Origin: Rhodanobacter sp. AS-Z3
GTDB lineage: Bacteria > Pseudomonadota > Gammaproteobacteria > Xanthomonadales > Rhodanobacteraceae
Direction of reading: 5' to 3'
Assembly: GCF_029224025.1 (NCBI RefSeq)
Contig: NZ_CP119392.1
Coordinates: forward strand, 3,495,001-3,559,000
Length of the DNA: 64,000 bases
A program made the position numbers and the translations under genes. The notes below the pieces were generated by a model. The model was not told where the DNA came from, did not search any database, and saw only the letters and a program-made list of their open reading frames with translations. This document shows, one piece after another, positions 9,565 to 20,198 of this stretch (the stretch's first letter is position 1; each line of letters opens with the position of its first letter).

Positions 9565-12237
9565 TCAGAACTCGGCGCGTGCGCGGATACCAAAAGCGCG
9601 AGCGTCATTGAGGAAGCGGACGTTGATGCCCGAGCCGATCAATGCTTTCTGGGAGGCCTGCTTGTTGAACAGGTTGGATACGTAGCCTTCGAAACGCCAG
9701 ATGCTGTTGTTCGGCGTGAAGCCAAGGCCGAGGTTCACCGTGAAGAAGCCCTTCTGCTGGTCGGGGAACCCCGCCGCTGCGGCACCTTCGACCCGATCAA
9801 CCGTACCCAGGTTGTCCTTCACGAAGACCACCGGATCGAGGTTGTACTGACTCAGGTAGTAAGCCGAGCGGTAGCTGACCAGCGTTTGCCAGTCGAACGT
9901 GCCCTGCCCCAGGTCGATGTACTGCTGCAGACGCGCAGCGCCCCAGAACTTGGAGGCCAGCGGCAACTGATTGCCTTTCAGATCGATCAGCGAGGTGATA
10001 CCACCCGCATTGCCGGCAAAGTTCTGGCTGCGCGTGTCGGCCACGGTGCCGCTGACAATCTCGCTGTGCAACATCAACGCGTTGAGATCCAGCATGAAAC
10101 CATGATCGAAACGCAGTGTGCTCTGCAGCTCTGCGCCGTACAGCTTGGACTTCGCCACGTTGCGGTTCACCAGCGAGAAACCGGTCGCCTGACCAAACTG
10201 GTCCACCGCAATGGTGGTCAGGTCCTGGAACACCTGATCGGTGTAGTTGTAGTAGAAGCCGGATGCATTGAACAGACCCGGGTGACCACCCAACTCGAAC
10301 TGGTTCTTGGAGCCCAGTTCCCACGCCACCATCTTTTCGGGCTTGTACGTGCTCGGGATCACGGTCGGATCGAAGCTGTCATTGAAGCCACCAGACTTGT
10401 GACCGGTACTGACCGTGCCATACAACAGGTTCTTGTCGGTGACATCGAACTCGAAACCGGTGCGGAAGTCGTTGTAGTTGAATTTCGAACTGCCGCGTTG
10501 TGGACCGGGAATGGTGAGATTCAGGAACGAATTCTCGCCGTTCGGCGGACAGGTCACCGCACCACCGTTGTTGGTGTCCGGGCGATCCACGCACTGACCG
10601 TTCGGATGGCTGCCGTCGACTACACCGGCCAGTTGCTGCAGCAGCGTGTCACGCGCGCCGGGCTTGAGCACGCCGTCAATCAGGAACTTTGCCTTTTGCG
10701 CATTGGTGGTCAGGTCAGCCACGTCGAAGCTCGGACGGTCGAGTAACGAGGGCGCAAAGCCATCCGTACCCAGACGCGTGGCAAAGCAGCAGCTGTAACC
10801 GTCACCACCCAGGGTCAGCGCCCAGTTGCCGCCGATACCGATGCGCTGTTTGGTTTCCTCGGTATGCCGAGCACCTATTTTCAGACGCAGCCGATCGGTA
10901 ACCGGAAAGGTCATGTCGCCAAAGAAGGCATGCGAGCGACCGGGCACTTTCGGCATGGTGAACTCGGTTCCCGAGTAGCAGCAATAGCCTTTGTCGACCA
11001 ATGCGAGGTAACCGACTTGCTGGTTCTCCTTGAAGTAGAAGCCACCAAGCGTCCACACCAGCGCCGAGTCTTCCGGCGAGGTCAGCAGCAACTGATGGGT
11101 GGTCGCCTTCGAGCGCGTCTGCCAGTAGTTGTCCGACCAGACGTCATAGTCCTCACCCTGCGCACTGACATTGCGACCGGGCCACATGACGCCATCCGAT
11201 GCGGCGTTGGTCTGTGCAAAACGGACACTGCGATAGCTGCCGCTGTACTCGACGTTGAACGGATCGAAGCGATAGTCGATCTTGGTCTGGACGCCCCAGA
11301 TGTGATTGTCCAGCGTGCCTTGCGGGCCGCGGTAAACCACCTTGCGCATATCGAATTCGCCGGGGAAGTAACCCGCCTGGGTGGCCGAATAGATGTTCGC
11401 GCCGGGATAGCCCGTGCCACCCTCGTGGCCGTAGTCCGCCATCAGGAAAATCGACAGCCGATCCGTCGGCTTGCTGAGCAAGGACACGCGCACGTCACCT
11501 TCCTTTTGCAAGCCGGCAGGCTTCAGCCGCTGGTCGGTGCCGGCGTTGTTGAACTCGTTGGTTCCCTTGCGCAAGGCATAGCCGGAAATACGCAGCGCCG
11601 ACTTCTCGCCCAACGGGATATTGAACGCACCTTCGGCACCGTGCGAATTCGCATTGCCCATTTCGCCTTGAACATAACCGCCAAGCACACCCAGTTCCGG
11701 CTGCTTGGTAACGATGTTCAGCGTGCCGCCCAGCGCATTGCGTCCACGCAAGGTGCCTTGCGGACCCTTGTTCACTTCGACCCGGTCCAGGTCGTAGAAC
11801 ATCAGGCCCAGTCCACGCGGGCGTGGAATGTAGTCACCATTGAGATGTGGCGCCACGGCCGGATCGCCGAGCTCGGTGCTGTTGGCCGAACCCACACCGC
11901 GAATGAAGATTTCCACGTTGCCTTCCTGGTTGGCAACGCTGAGTCCCGGCACGGCGGTCTGCAGACTCTTCACACTGTTGATGGACATTCCGCGCAAGTC
12001 GTCCGAGTTCAACGCTTGTGCCGTGCCGGCATATTTCTGCAGGCTCTGCGAACGCAATTCCACCGTCACCGTCACCGGTTTCAGGTCGGTGGCGCTGGGT
12101 TTGGCTTTCTGTACTTTCGTGGTCTGCACGACGCCGTCTTGCGACGCGTCCTGGGCAACTGCCGTGACACTGAGCAATGCCAACAGGCCATACACGGCAC
12201 CCTTGGCAAGCCAGGCTTTGTGGCTGGACATGTTCAT
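9565..12237 (-). CDS. TonB-dependent receptor, probably beta-glucoside/cello-oligosaccharide uptake
   Basis: About 890 residues. Three ATGs follow GGGGAGG in frame at 12243, 12237 and 12231; the second has the best spacing. A signal peptide (WLAKGAVYGLLALLSVTAVAQ) precedes the TonB-box/plug region with SLQTAVPGLSV, EIFIRGVGS and VNKGPQGTLRGRNALGGTLNIVT, then a beta-barrel ending in a C-terminal Phe (ARAEF). It belongs to a different receptor group from the one at 793. It lies 171 bases downstream of the GH3 gene on the same strand and is probably cotranscribed. Substrate inferred only from that neighbour. Confidence 0.9.
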   Translation of the reverse strand: MNMSSHKAWLAKGAVYGLLALLSVTAVAQDASQDGVVQTTKVQKAKPSATDLKPVTVTVELRSQSLQKYAGTAQALNSDDLRGMSINSVKSLQTAVPGLSVANQEGNVEIFIRGVGSANSTELGDPAVAPHLNGDYIPRPRGLGLMFYDLDRVEVNKGPQGTLRGRNALGGTLNIVTKQPELGVLGGYVQGEMGNANSHGAEGAFNIPLGEKSALRISGYALRKGTNEFNNAGTDQRLKPAGLQKEGDVRVSLLSKPTDRLSIFLMADYGHEGGTGYPGANIYSATQAGYFPGEFDMRKVVYRGPQGTLDNHIWGVQTKIDYRFDPFNVEYSGSYRSVRFAQTNAASDGVMWPGRNVSAQGEDYDVWSDNYWQTRSKATTHQLLLTSPEDSALVWTLGGFYFKENQQVGYLALVDKGYCCYSGTEFTMPKVPGRSHAFFGDMTFPVTDRLRLKIGARHTEETKQRIGIGGNWALTLGGDGYSCCFATRLGTDGFAPSLLDRPSFDVADLTTNAQKAKFLIDGVLKPGARDTLLQQLAGVVDGSHPNGQCVDRPDTNNGGAVTCPPNGENSFLNLTIPGPQRGSSKFNYNDFRTGFEFDVTDKNLLYGTVSTGHKSGGFNDSFDPTVIPSTYKPEKMVAWELGSKNQFELGGHPGLFNASGFYYNYTDQVFQDLTTIAVDQFGQATGFSLVNRNVAKSKLYGAELQSTLRFDHGFMLDLNALMLHSEIVSGTVADTRSQNFAGNAGGITSLIDLKGNQLPLASKFWGAARLQQYIDLGQGTFDWQTLVSYRSAYYLSQYNLDPVVFVKDNLGTVDRVEGAAAAGFPDQQKGFFTVNLGLGFTPNNSIWRFEGYVSNLFNKQASQKALIGSGINVRFLNDARAFGIRARAEF

Positions 12238-12414
12238 GTTCATCCTCCCCGTACTGCGATCATTGAAATATCTGCTTTTAAGCGCGTCGTGGTTCGAGGA
12301 TCAGCGCATGCGGAGCCACGACGTTCACCGGTACAACCCCAAACTGACAGGACTCACTTCACCACACGCCCATGCGTGCGTTGCACTTCGCGTGTCGAGC
12401 CCGCTGAGCACTAC

Positions 12415-14943
12415 TCAACCGCGCGGACACGGCAACACCGTATCCGCGTGTGTATCCAGCCGCACCTGCGACAACGAAACCTGCAGCGGCACATGACTTT
12501 CCAGAACGAACGGTGCTTGCAGCGCGGACATCGTGGCGCCTGCCTTGCGCATGCACTTCAGCGCGATGCCGACCGTGCGCCATTGACCGCGAGGCAGCTG
12601 CGCCAGCACCGCACGGAACGGGATACGCGCCGTGCATTTCACCGCGCAATCCACGCCTAGCGACACATCGCCGGCCGCCGGCACAACATCCGCACGGACA
12701 CTCATTACCAACATCATGTCGCCGTTGGTCTCACGCTCCAGATTCACCGGCTGGGTCGATCGCAGCACCACGCTGCCACCGGCACCGTTCCACTGGATGC
12801 GCCGGGCATCTTCCTGGGCGTGATAGTCCACGCCGACAATCTGCAGGTTGCCCGCGACACTGCGCGCCGGCAGGCCATCAACCACCCGCGCAGCTCCGCC
12901 CGCATCAGCGATCGTCAGTTGCATGTTCGCGGTCGGTTTTCCGCGTGTCATGAAGATTCCAGCCACCGCTTGCTCGCCGACCAAACCGGATGCCTCGGAC
13001 AGGTCTGCAGTTTCATCGTGGTCGGCATAAGTGAGCCCATAGCCGTAGGCAAATTGCGGCTTCTCACCCGGCGCCTGCGCAACCTGTATGGCGGTGCGCG
13101 GCCACGCATAGGACAGCTTGCCACGGAAGTCGGTCGCAACGCTTCCATCGGGCTTGCGCATCAGCACGTCGGCGACGCCGCCGCCCTCGGAACCTGGCAG
13201 CCACGCCATCACGAACGCATCAGCGGCGTTGATCTCGCGATTGACCCAAAGCGGACGCCCGGCGAGAAACACCGCAACCACGGGTATTCCGGCGTGCTTC
13301 AAGCGAAGCAGCAAATCAAGGTTTGCGTCGTCTCCATTGCGGTACGCGAAGCTTTTCAGATCGCCCTGGAATTCGGCATACGGCTGTTCACCAAACACCA
13401 CGATGGCCAGATCGGGTTTGTGGACATAACTTCCGTCCGCTGACAGCGTGGCAGTACCGCCCGCCGCCACGACCTTCTGTTCGATGCCTGACCATATCGA
13501 TTGCGCGCCAGGCAATTGGGCCGCGTTGAGACCGGTACCCTGCCAGGTAATCGTCCAGCCACCGCTTTGCTGGGATACGTTGTCGGCACCACCGCCTGCG
13601 ACAAGAATGTTGGCGCGTGGATCAATCGGAAGCACACCGCCCCGATTCTTCAACAACACCAGTGATTCGCGTACGGCGCGGCGCGCCAGCGCACGATGCT
13701 CGGGAGAGCCAAGCGTTGCCAGGCTCAGACCCCCGGTGTTGTCGTGACGCGGATCGAACAAGCCTGCACGCAGCTTCACGCGCAAAACGCGGGTTACCGC
13801 ATCGTCCAGTCGCGCCGGCGAGATCTGTCCCGCTTTCACCTGGGCCAGTGTGTTTGCATACAGGCCACGCCAGCTGTCGGGTGCCATCAGCATGTCGACA
13901 CCTGCATTGATTGCGGCCGCGCAACTTTCATTACTGCAGCCATCGAGCTGACCGTGGGCATTCCAGTCGCCAACCACAAAACCATCGAAGCCCATGCGCT
14001 GCTTCAAAACGTCGGTGAGCAACGCATGATCACCATGCATTTTCACGCCGTTCCAACTGGAGAATGAGGCCATCACGGTCTGCACCCCGGCCGCGATGGC
14101 GGTGACATAGCCGGCCGCATGCACGTCACGCAGTACCTCCTCGCTGACACGCGCATCGCCCTGATCACGGCCTTCGAAAGTGCCGCCGTCTCCGAGGAAG
14201 TGCTTGGCCGTGGCCACCACGTGCTGGTTGCCCAGAAAGGCCTTGCTGCCCGCCGTTCCCTGCAGACCGTCAACCATCGCCGTGGCATAGCTGGCCACCA
14301 GTGCGGGATCTTGCGCATAGCCTTCGTAGGTGCGCCCCCAACGATCGTCCTGGGGTACGGCAAGCGTGGGCGCGAAGGTCCAATCGATGCCGATGGCACG
14401 CACTTCTTCCGCCGTGGCGTGCCCGATTTGTCGAATCAACTCCACGTCACGGGTCGCGCCCAGTGCCGAGTTCTGCGGGAACAGCGTGGCGCCGATCAGG
14501 TTGTTGTTGCCATGCACTGCGTCGATGCCAAACAACAACGGAATCGCGCTGTGACCGGATTCCGGCTGCAAGGCCGCGGCATGGAAGCGGGCAACCATTG
14601 CCTTCCATTGCGCTGCACTGGCGAAATCGTTGCCGCCCGGCCCGCTATTGCCACCCGCCAGCACCGAACCGAGCCGGTACGTCTTCAAATCATCCGGGGT
14701 GATAGTGGAAATGTCCGCCTGAATCAGTTGGCCGACCTTGTCCTCGACCGACATGTGAGCCAGCAGCTCGGTGATGCTTGCTTCCAGCGCGGGGTTGGCA
14801 GGCAACGCGCGCGGCACCACCGGCCAGCGATCGGGATGTACCACCGGCGACGTGGCGAACGCGCACCACGGCAGACATGCCGCCAGCGACAGCAGGCCCG
14901 CCCAGCGGAACGAGTGGTGACCACGGTGGGCAACTGACCGCAT
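12415..14943 (-). CDS. Exported GH3 beta-glucosidase (exo-1,4-beta-glucan glucohydrolase-like)
   Basis: 842 residues. The N-terminal FRWAGLLSLAACLPWCAFA is a signal peptide. The GH3 barrel includes KVGQLIQADI, HGNNN and KHFLGDGGT, with the nucleophile aspartate D326 in GFVVGDWNAH. The C-terminal domain (VFGEQPYAEFQGD) and an extra 150-residue tail match the long glucan 1,4-beta-glucosidases of Xanthomonadales. These release glucose from cello-oligosaccharides. A perfect 14-base palindrome (box B) lies 69 bases upstream of the start, so LacI-type control is likely, and the second TonB receptor follows. Confidence 0.92.
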   Translation of the reverse strand: MRSVAHRGHHSFRWAGLLSLAACLPWCAFATSPVVHPDRWPVVPRALPANPALEASITELLAHMSVEDKVGQLIQADISTITPDDLKTYRLGSVLAGGNSGPGGNDFASAAQWKAMVARFHAAALQPESGHSAIPLLFGIDAVHGNNNLIGATLFPQNSALGATRDVELIRQIGHATAEEVRAIGIDWTFAPTLAVPQDDRWGRTYEGYAQDPALVASYATAMVDGLQGTAGSKAFLGNQHVVATAKHFLGDGGTFEGRDQGDARVSEEVLRDVHAAGYVTAIAAGVQTVMASFSSWNGVKMHGDHALLTDVLKQRMGFDGFVVGDWNAHGQLDGCSNESCAAAINAGVDMLMAPDSWRGLYANTLAQVKAGQISPARLDDAVTRVLRVKLRAGLFDPRHDNTGGLSLATLGSPEHRALARRAVRESLVLLKNRGGVLPIDPRANILVAGGGADNVSQQSGGWTITWQGTGLNAAQLPGAQSIWSGIEQKVVAAGGTATLSADGSYVHKPDLAIVVFGEQPYAEFQGDLKSFAYRNGDDANLDLLLRLKHAGIPVVAVFLAGRPLWVNREINAADAFVMAWLPGSEGGGVADVLMRKPDGSVATDFRGKLSYAWPRTAIQVAQAPGEKPQFAYGYGLTYADHDETADLSEASGLVGEQAVAGIFMTRGKPTANMQLTIADAGGAARVVDGLPARSVAGNLQIVGVDYHAQEDARRIQWNGAGGSVVLRSTQPVNLERETNGDMMLVMSVRADVVPAAGDVSLGVDCAVKCTARIPFRAVLAQLPRGQWRTVGIALKCMRKAGATMSALQAPFVLESHVPLQVSLSQVRLDTHADTVLPCPRG

Positions 14944-15012
14944 GACATCCCCTTGATGATCGCCATGGCCGCGCTATCGCGGGCTGGCTTCGGCGCAAGT
15001 ATTTGCCAGTAA

Positions 15013-15026
15013 TGACAGCGCTGTCA
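15013..15026 (-). promoter_or_regulatory. LacI-type operator candidate (box B)
   Basis: TGACAGCGCTGTCA, a perfect 14-base palindrome upstream of the GH3 gene. The same 14 bases recur at 35548-35561. With its flanks it reads AATGACAGCGCTGTCAAT, close to the box reported for the LacI-type NagR regulator in Xanthomonas (recalled, not looked up). Confidence 0.75.
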
Positions 15027-15085
15027 ATAGACCGCGCAACGAACCCGCTGGTGCCGCAGGACGCACGTCTGGAAAGTTTGAGGAG

Positions 15086-16099
15086 CTAGCTCGGGATGCT
15101 GCCGGTGGAGCCGCGCAACTGCAGGGCGAAGGGAATCTGCACCATCAAGCCTGCACTTCGACCACGCAGCGACTCCAGCAACTGCAGTCCCGCCACTCGC
15201 CCCATCTCACGGCTGGGCTGGCGCACGGTAGTCAACGCGGGCAGCAACTGGCTGGCCAGCGGGATATCGTCAAAACCGCATACGGACACGTCACCAGGCA
15301 CCTTCAAGCCATGCTCGTTGGCTGCCCACATCACGCCGGCGGCCATATCGTCATTGGCCGCGAAAACTGCCGTAGGCCGATTCTTCAACGCAAACAATTT
15401 CCGCGCGGCCGCAACGCCCGAGCCGAACGTAAAAGCACCCTGCACCACCAGCGCCTTGTTGACGGCCAACCCCGCCGCCGCCATCGCCTCGCGGTAGCCG
15501 GCCAGGCGCCAGCGACTGGCGCCATGACCGTCCATACCCAGCACATGCGCAATACGCGTATGTCCCAAGCCCAGCAGGTGATCGACAATCGCGCGTGCCG
15601 CCGCCTGCTCGTCCATCCGCACGCCAATACACCCGCCACTTTCTGGTGACACGCAAGCGTAGGCCACGTTGCATTCGCGCAGGCGCTTCAGCAACGGCGC
15701 GTAGTCGGTAAGCGGTGGCGCGAGTACCACGCCATCGGGGTGGTGATCGGAAATCAGCGCATCCAGCCGTCGAATGAAGTCATCGTCACGCATCCGCAGC
15801 GGACGCATCATCATGCTGTAGCGGTGCGCATCGCAAGCCTCAAGTACGCCATCCTGGATCTCGGCCAGGTAGGTTGAGGTGGGGTTGTCGTTGTTGTCGT
15901 ACAGCATCGCCACCACGAACGAACGATTGCCAGCCAGGCTGCGTGCCGACGACAACGGCCGATAGTCCAGCGCCTCCATCGCGGCCAGCACGCGCTTGCG
16001 CGTGTCTTCACTTACGTTGGCCTCGTCGTTGAGCACGCGGGACGCCGTCTTGGGCGACACTTTCGCTGCGCGCGCCACATCTTCAAGACGTACCCGCAT
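15086..16099 (-). CDS. LacI-family transcriptional regulator
   Basis: 337 residues from the ATG at 16099, which has GGGA in front; an ATG at 16120 would add seven residues. The N-terminal helix-turn-helix MRVRLEDVARAAKVSPKTASRVLNDE is followed by the periplasmic-binding-protein-like sensor domain (VVAMLYDNNDNP, AVFAANDDMAAGVMWAANEHGLKVPGDVSVCGFDD). Such proteins release DNA on binding a sugar. It lies between the GH3 gene (box B) and the divergent glycosidase operon (box A at 16202), so which box it binds is not fixed by position. The recognition sequence SPKTASR differs from SQATVSR of the regulator at 32796. Confidence 0.93.
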   Translation of the reverse strand: MRVRLEDVARAAKVSPKTASRVLNDEANVSEDTRKRVLAAMEALDYRPLSSARSLAGNRSFVVAMLYDNNDNPTSTYLAEIQDGVLEACDAHRYSMMMRPLRMRDDDFIRRLDALISDHHPDGVVLAPPLTDYAPLLKRLRECNVAYACVSPESGGCIGVRMDEQAAARAIVDHLLGLGHTRIAHVLGMDGHGASRWRLAGYREAMAAAGLAVNKALVVQGAFTFGSGVAAARKLFALKNRPTAVFAANDDMAAGVMWAANEHGLKVPGDVSVCGFDDIPLASQLLPALTTVRQPSREMGRVAGLQLLESLRGRSAGLMVQIPFALQLRGSTGSIPS

Positions 16100-16201
16100 G
16101 GAATTTCCCGTAATGGTCATTGGTAACGATCGACTATGACTTCATCAGCCGCCGCATTACAAGAAGCCCGGATCGAAGTGACCCGAGGGCGACTGAGCGC
16201 A

Positions 16202-16215
16202 TGAATACGTATGCA
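16202..16215 (+). promoter_or_regulatory. LacI-type operator candidate (box A)
   Basis: TGAATACGTATGCA in the intergenic region between the LacI gene and the divergent glycosidase-MFS-amylase operon. It is identical to the boxes at 627 and 35468. Confidence 0.7.
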
Positions 16216-16376
16216 ACCACTGGTTGCTGCAGTGCGACGCTGCCTACCATGCAGTGGGTACCGCCAGCCGGCCGTGCTGATGATATCGCCGTCGTACCAT
16301 GCCGCAAGCAGGCAGCCACCGGAGCGCTTCCGCCGATGATCACCATGAGTTCCGTTTTCCAGCATAGCGCCTGCCC

Positions 16377-18581
16377 GTGCTGAGCCTGCTGGTCAGCGCG
16401 GCGATCGCCGCCAGCGCAGCGGCGAGCGTGGGCTCAGAAGGTTTGACCCATGACGGGCTGGACTGGCACGGCGTGCATGTCAGCATCGAGCGCGATACGC
16501 AGCAGCGCTACACGCTGGCATGGCCTTATGGTCAGCGCGGGATCGCGCCGCAGGCGCAGCGCAGCGACACCGCCAGCCCGCTGTTCGACGGCTTGTTCGC
16601 GATGGCGCAAGACGACCTGACGCTGGATTCGGTGAACGCGATTCGCGACGGTGCGTTCGACCACGGCCAGCCGATTCCCTGCCAGTGTTTCGTCACCGGC
16701 TTGAAATGGCCATATGTGTGGACGCGCGATCTGTCTTACGCGATCGACCTTGGCTTGTGGCGCTTCGATCCGCTGCGCTCACGCAACGGACTGCAGTTCA
16801 AGCTGTCCGGCGTACGCGTTGCCAGCGCGCCGCAGGGCCTCTATCCCATGCAGGACACGGGCTCCGGTGGCAGCTGGCCGATCAGCACCGATCGCGTGGT
16901 GTGGTTCCTCGGTGCGCGCCATCTGCTCGATGACAAGGCGTTTGCGAACGACGTATACCGCGCCCTCGGCGCCACCCTCGCGCAGGATCGGCAGTACACA
17001 TTCGATGCCCGCTTCGGCCTGTATCGCGGCGAGACCTCGTTCCTCGACTGGCGCGAGCAAAGCTATCCGGCATGGACTGCGGATGATGTGGGCTTCCTCG
17101 CGCAATCGTTCGCGCTGTCCACGAACGTGCTGCACTATCAGGCGTTGCAACTGGCAGCCAAGCAGGCCAACGCACATCACGAATCCGTCGCCGCCGCCGC
17201 TTACACCGCCCAGGCCGACGCATTGAAGGGGGCGATCAACGCGTACTTCTGGCGCGCCGAGCGCGGCATGTACATGAGCTACCTCGGCGGCGACGGCACG
17301 CCCTACGAAAGCTACGACCTGCTCGGCATCGCGCTGGCCATCGACAGCGGTGTGGCTGACGGCGAACGTGCCCGGCAGACACTGGCGAATTATCCAACCT
17401 GGCCGGCCGGCAGCCCAGTGATCTGGCCCGAACGTGCGGACCAGCCGATCTACCACAACCGCGCGATCTGGCCGTTCGTCAGCATGTATGCGTTGCGCGC
17501 CGCGCGTACCGTCGAACAACCCGCGCGTATCGCCCACGAGATCACCTCGATCATGCGTGGCGCTGCGCTGTATGGCTCCAACATGGAGAACTACGAACTG
17601 CTCACGCAAGGCCAGCATCTTGATGACGGGAAGCTCAGCGGTCCGGTGGTGAATTCGCCACGCCAGTTGTGGTCGGTGGCCGCCTACCTGGCGATGGTCA
17701 GCGAAGGCGTGTTCGGCTTGCAGCCCGATGGTCGCGTCGAACCGAAGCTGCCCACCTCGCTGGTAGCGATGCTGTTCGGCACGCGCCAGACGATCACGCT
17801 GGATCTGCGCGATCGCAAGATCACCCTGCAATTGCCTGCCGCACTGGATGGCAACTTGCTGGTCGCCGATCACACCAGCACCCAAGGCCGTACCACCACC
17901 GTCATGCTGAAGTCGGTGCAGGTCACCGACGCGCCACTGCGCACCGATGCACCGTTGTACGCGCCGTTCGCCCCCGCCACACCCGTTGTGCAAACCGCCG
18001 ACAAGCACTGGCAGATTCGCGTCGATGGCAAGCAGCGGCTCTACCTCAACGGCGTGGTACACAGCGATATCGACGGCAGCGCAACACTGGTGCAAGAACC
18101 CGGGCTGGCCTGCTTCAGCACCACACGGGTCGATGCGCACGGACTCGAATCGCTGCACAGCCCGACCACCTGCGTCGGCGATGTGATCAAGCTGGGCGGC
18201 GGCTGGCCACGGTCATGGACGGCCTCGGCCAACGGCGATTATCGCGTGGCGCTGGATTACACCAACGACCACGGCCCGATCAACACCGGCATTACTGCGG
18301 CAGTCAAGATGCTGATCATCCAGTGTGATGGCCACGCCGAACAGCGCCTGCCGCTGGTGATGCCGCACAGCGTACGCCTGCAGTCATCCAGTTGGGGGCG
18401 CTTCACGGCAAGCGCGGGTGCGGCCTGCCACTTCAGCATCGACGACGGATTCAACATGAGCTATCTCGACCATTTCGCCCACTACACCGGCGGCCATGGC
18501 GGTAGCGACGGCCCATTGAACCAGGCCGACGTACACGATCTGCGGATCGCCCCACTCGCTCCAGGCCACCACTCACCATGA
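16377..18581 (+). CDS. Exported (alpha/alpha)6-barrel glycosidase-like protein
   Basis: 734 residues with GTG as start. Blocks [43 protein letters not shown] and [11 protein letters not shown] point to a six-hairpin (alpha/alpha)6 fold as in glucoamylase-type and debranching enzymes. The C-terminal 250 residues form beta domains. The specificity is not clear. [19 protein letters not shown] is a signal-peptide core without a basic start. The proper N-terminus may lie in another frame from the ATGs at 16336/16345, with one C missing from the run at 16374-16376. The stop overlaps the MFS start by four bases. Box A lies 162 bases upstream. Likely role: trimming branched alpha-glucans. Confidence 0.8.
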   Translation: MLSLLVSAAIAASAAASVGSEGLTHDGLDWHGVHVSIERDTQQRYTLAWPYGQRGIAPQAQRSDTASPLFDGLFAMAQDDLTLDSVNAIRDGAFDHGQPIPCQCFVTGLKWPYVWTRDLSYAIDLGLWRFDPLRSRNGLQFKLSGVRVASAPQGLYPMQDTGSGGSWPISTDRVVWFLGARHLLDDKAFANDVYRALGATLAQDRQYTFDARFGLYRGETSFLDWREQSYPAWTADDVGFLAQSFALSTNVLHYQALQLAAKQANAHHESVAAAAYTAQADALKGAINAYFWRAERGMYMSYLGGDGTPYESYDLLGIALAIDSGVADGERARQTLANYPTWPAGSPVIWPERADQPIYHNRAIWPFVSMYALRAARTVEQPARIAHEITSIMRGAALYGSNMENYELLTQGQHLDDGKLSGPVVNSPRQLWSVAAYLAMVSEGVFGLQPDGRVEPKLPTSLVAMLFGTRQTITLDLRDRKITLQLPAALDGNLLVADHTSTQGRTTTVMLKSVQVTDAPLRTDAPLYAPFAPATPVVQTADKHWQIRVDGKQRLYLNGVVHSDIDGSATLVQEPGLACFSTTRVDAHGLESLHSPTTCVGDVIKLGGGWPRSWTASANGDYRVALDYTNDHGPINTGITAAVKMLIIQCDGHAEQRLPLVMPHSVRLQSSSWGRFTASAGAACHFSIDDGFNMSYLDHFAHYTGGHGGSDGPLNQADVHDLRIAPLAPGHHSP

Positions 18582-20077
18582 CCCACAGCACGCCTTCCCG
18601 CGCCAAACCCGAACTGTCGTTCTGGCAGATCTGGAACATGTGCTTCGGCTTCCTCGGCATCCAGTTCGGCTTCGCCCTGCAGAACGCCAACGTCAGCCGG
18701 ATCTTCCAGACCCTCGGCGCCGATGTCAGCGACATTCCCGCACTGTGGATTGCCGCGCCACTGACCGGGCTGATCGTGCAGCCGATCATCGGCCATTTTT
18801 CCGACCGCACCTGGAATCGCTTCGGACGTCGGCGTCCGTATTTTTTCGCGGGTGCGGTGCTCGCCACGCTGGCACTGCTGGCGATGCCCAACTCGCCGAC
18901 ACTGTGGACCGCCGCAGGCTTGCTGTGGATCATGGATGCCTCGTTCAACGTATCGATGGAGCCGTTCCGCGCCTTCGTTGGTGACCAGTTGCCGCCATCG
19001 CAGCGGCCGTTGGGATATTCGATGCAAAGCGTGTTCATCGGCGTGGGCGCGGTGGTCGCCTCGTTCCTGCCTTACGTGCTGACCCAGTTCGGTGTGGCCA
19101 ATACGGCACCGGCGGGCGAAGTGCCGCTGACGGTGAAGTACGCGTTCTACGCGGGCGGCTTCGTGCTGTTGGCGGCCATGCTGTGGACCATTCTGACCAC
19201 GCGCGAATATCCGCCGGAGGAACTGGCAGCTTTCTCAGACAACCGCGTCGAGGAAGCCGCCGCACCGCCATCGGGCGCGTGGAAGATCGGCGCCCTGCTA
19301 TTGACCAGCGGCGTCATCCTGCTGGCGTGCATCAACCACTTCGCGCTCGAAAAGGAGTTGTACCTGCTGGCCGGCGGGCTGGCCGTGTTTGGCCTGCTGT
19401 TCGTGTGGCTGGGCTTCACCGCCAGCAGCGGTGCGCTACGGCAAATCATGGGCGATTTGTATGGCATGCCGCTGCCCATGCGTCGACTCAACTGGGTGCA
19501 GTTCTTCTCGTGGTTTGCGATGTTCGCGATGTGGATCAACACCACCTCTGCCGTATCCGCCTCGTTCTACGGCAGCAGCGACACCACCTCGGTCGCCTAC
19601 AACGAAGGGGCGAACTGGGCTGGCGTGTTGATGGGCACCTACAACGGCGTGGGCGTGCTGGCGGCGATCCTGATTCCGCTGATGGTTCGTGCGCTGGGCC
19701 TGCGCATCAGCCATCTGATCAACCTCTTCCTGGGCGGCTTGGGCCTGCTTTCGTTCCTGGTGATCCGTGATCCGCACTGGTTGATCGCCTCGATGGTCGG
19801 CGTGGGTTTCGCCTGGGCGTCGATCCTGTCGCTGCCTTACGCAATGCTGTCGGACAACCTGCCCAGCGCGAAGATGGGCATCTACATGGGCATCTTCAAT
19901 TTCTTCATCGTGATTCCGCAGTTGCTCGCTGCCAGTGTGCTCGGCGTACTGCTCAAGCTGTTCTTCCACAACCAGCCGATCTGGGCACTGGGACTGGGCG
20001 GCGCCAGCCTGATCGTCGCCGGCCTGTTCACCCTGCGCGTGCGTGAGCCGAGCACCAACGTCACCGCGCTGCCGTAA
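18578..20077 (+). CDS. MFS sugar transporter (SLC45/sucrose-maltose porter type)
   Basis: 499 residues with about 12 membrane segments. [19 protein letters not shown] between segments 2 and 3 is the signature of the proton-coupled sucrose/maltose porters related to SLC45. [25 protein letters not shown] at the start is characteristic of the bacterial members. The ATGA overlap with the upstream glycosidase gene indicates translational coupling. Inferred role: inner-membrane import of maltose or maltodextrin. The stop codon lies inside the left arm of a long hairpin. Confidence 0.9.
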   Translation: MTHSTPSRAKPELSFWQIWNMCFGFLGIQFGFALQNANVSRIFQTLGADVSDIPALWIAAPLTGLIVQPIIGHFSDRTWNRFGRRRPYFFAGAVLATLALLAMPNSPTLWTAAGLLWIMDASFNVSMEPFRAFVGDQLPPSQRPLGYSMQSVFIGVGAVVASFLPYVLTQFGVANTAPAGEVPLTVKYAFYAGGFVLLAAMLWTILTTREYPPEELAAFSDNRVEEAAAPPSGAWKIGALLLTSGVILLACINHFALEKELYLLAGGLAVFGLLFVWLGFTASSGALRQIMGDLYGMPLPMRRLNWVQFFSWFAMFAMWINTTSAVSASFYGSSDTTSVAYNEGANWAGVLMGTYNGVGVLAAILIPLMVRALGLRISHLINLFLGGLGLLSFLVIRDPHWLIASMVGVGFAWASILSLPYAMLSDNLPSAKMGIYMGIFNFFIVIPQLLAASVLGVLLKLFFHNQPIWALGLGGASLIVAGLFTLRVREPSTNVTALP

Positions 20078-20145
20078 TAGCGCACCCTGTGCGCGATGCT
20101 CTTCTTCATGTAATGGGAAGGCATCGCGCACAGGGTGCGCTATTA
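20075..20145. repeat. Long extragenic inverted repeat (REP-type hairpin), copy 1
   Basis: Two perfect 25-base arms (20075-20099 and 20121-20145) separated by 21 bases; the arm core is CGCACCCTGTGCGCGATGC. The left arm begins with the TAA stop of the MFS gene. The same arm core recurs at 41842-41914. It may stabilise upstream mRNA or weaken transcription into the amylase gene. Confidence 0.92.
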
Positions 20146-20198
20146 CGTGCGCACAACGGCCTTCCGCGCCATTCCATTGTTGCTGCAGGACACCCAAC

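Noticed and set aside
12244-12414. Operator between the GH3 gene and the second TonB receptor
   Set aside because: Neither box A nor box B is present in the 171 bases; the receptor is more simply read from the GH3 promoter.
10864-12660. 598-codon plus-strand frame opposite the second TonB receptor
   Set aside because: The receptor frame has a signal peptide, plug motifs and a terminator; the opposite frame has none.
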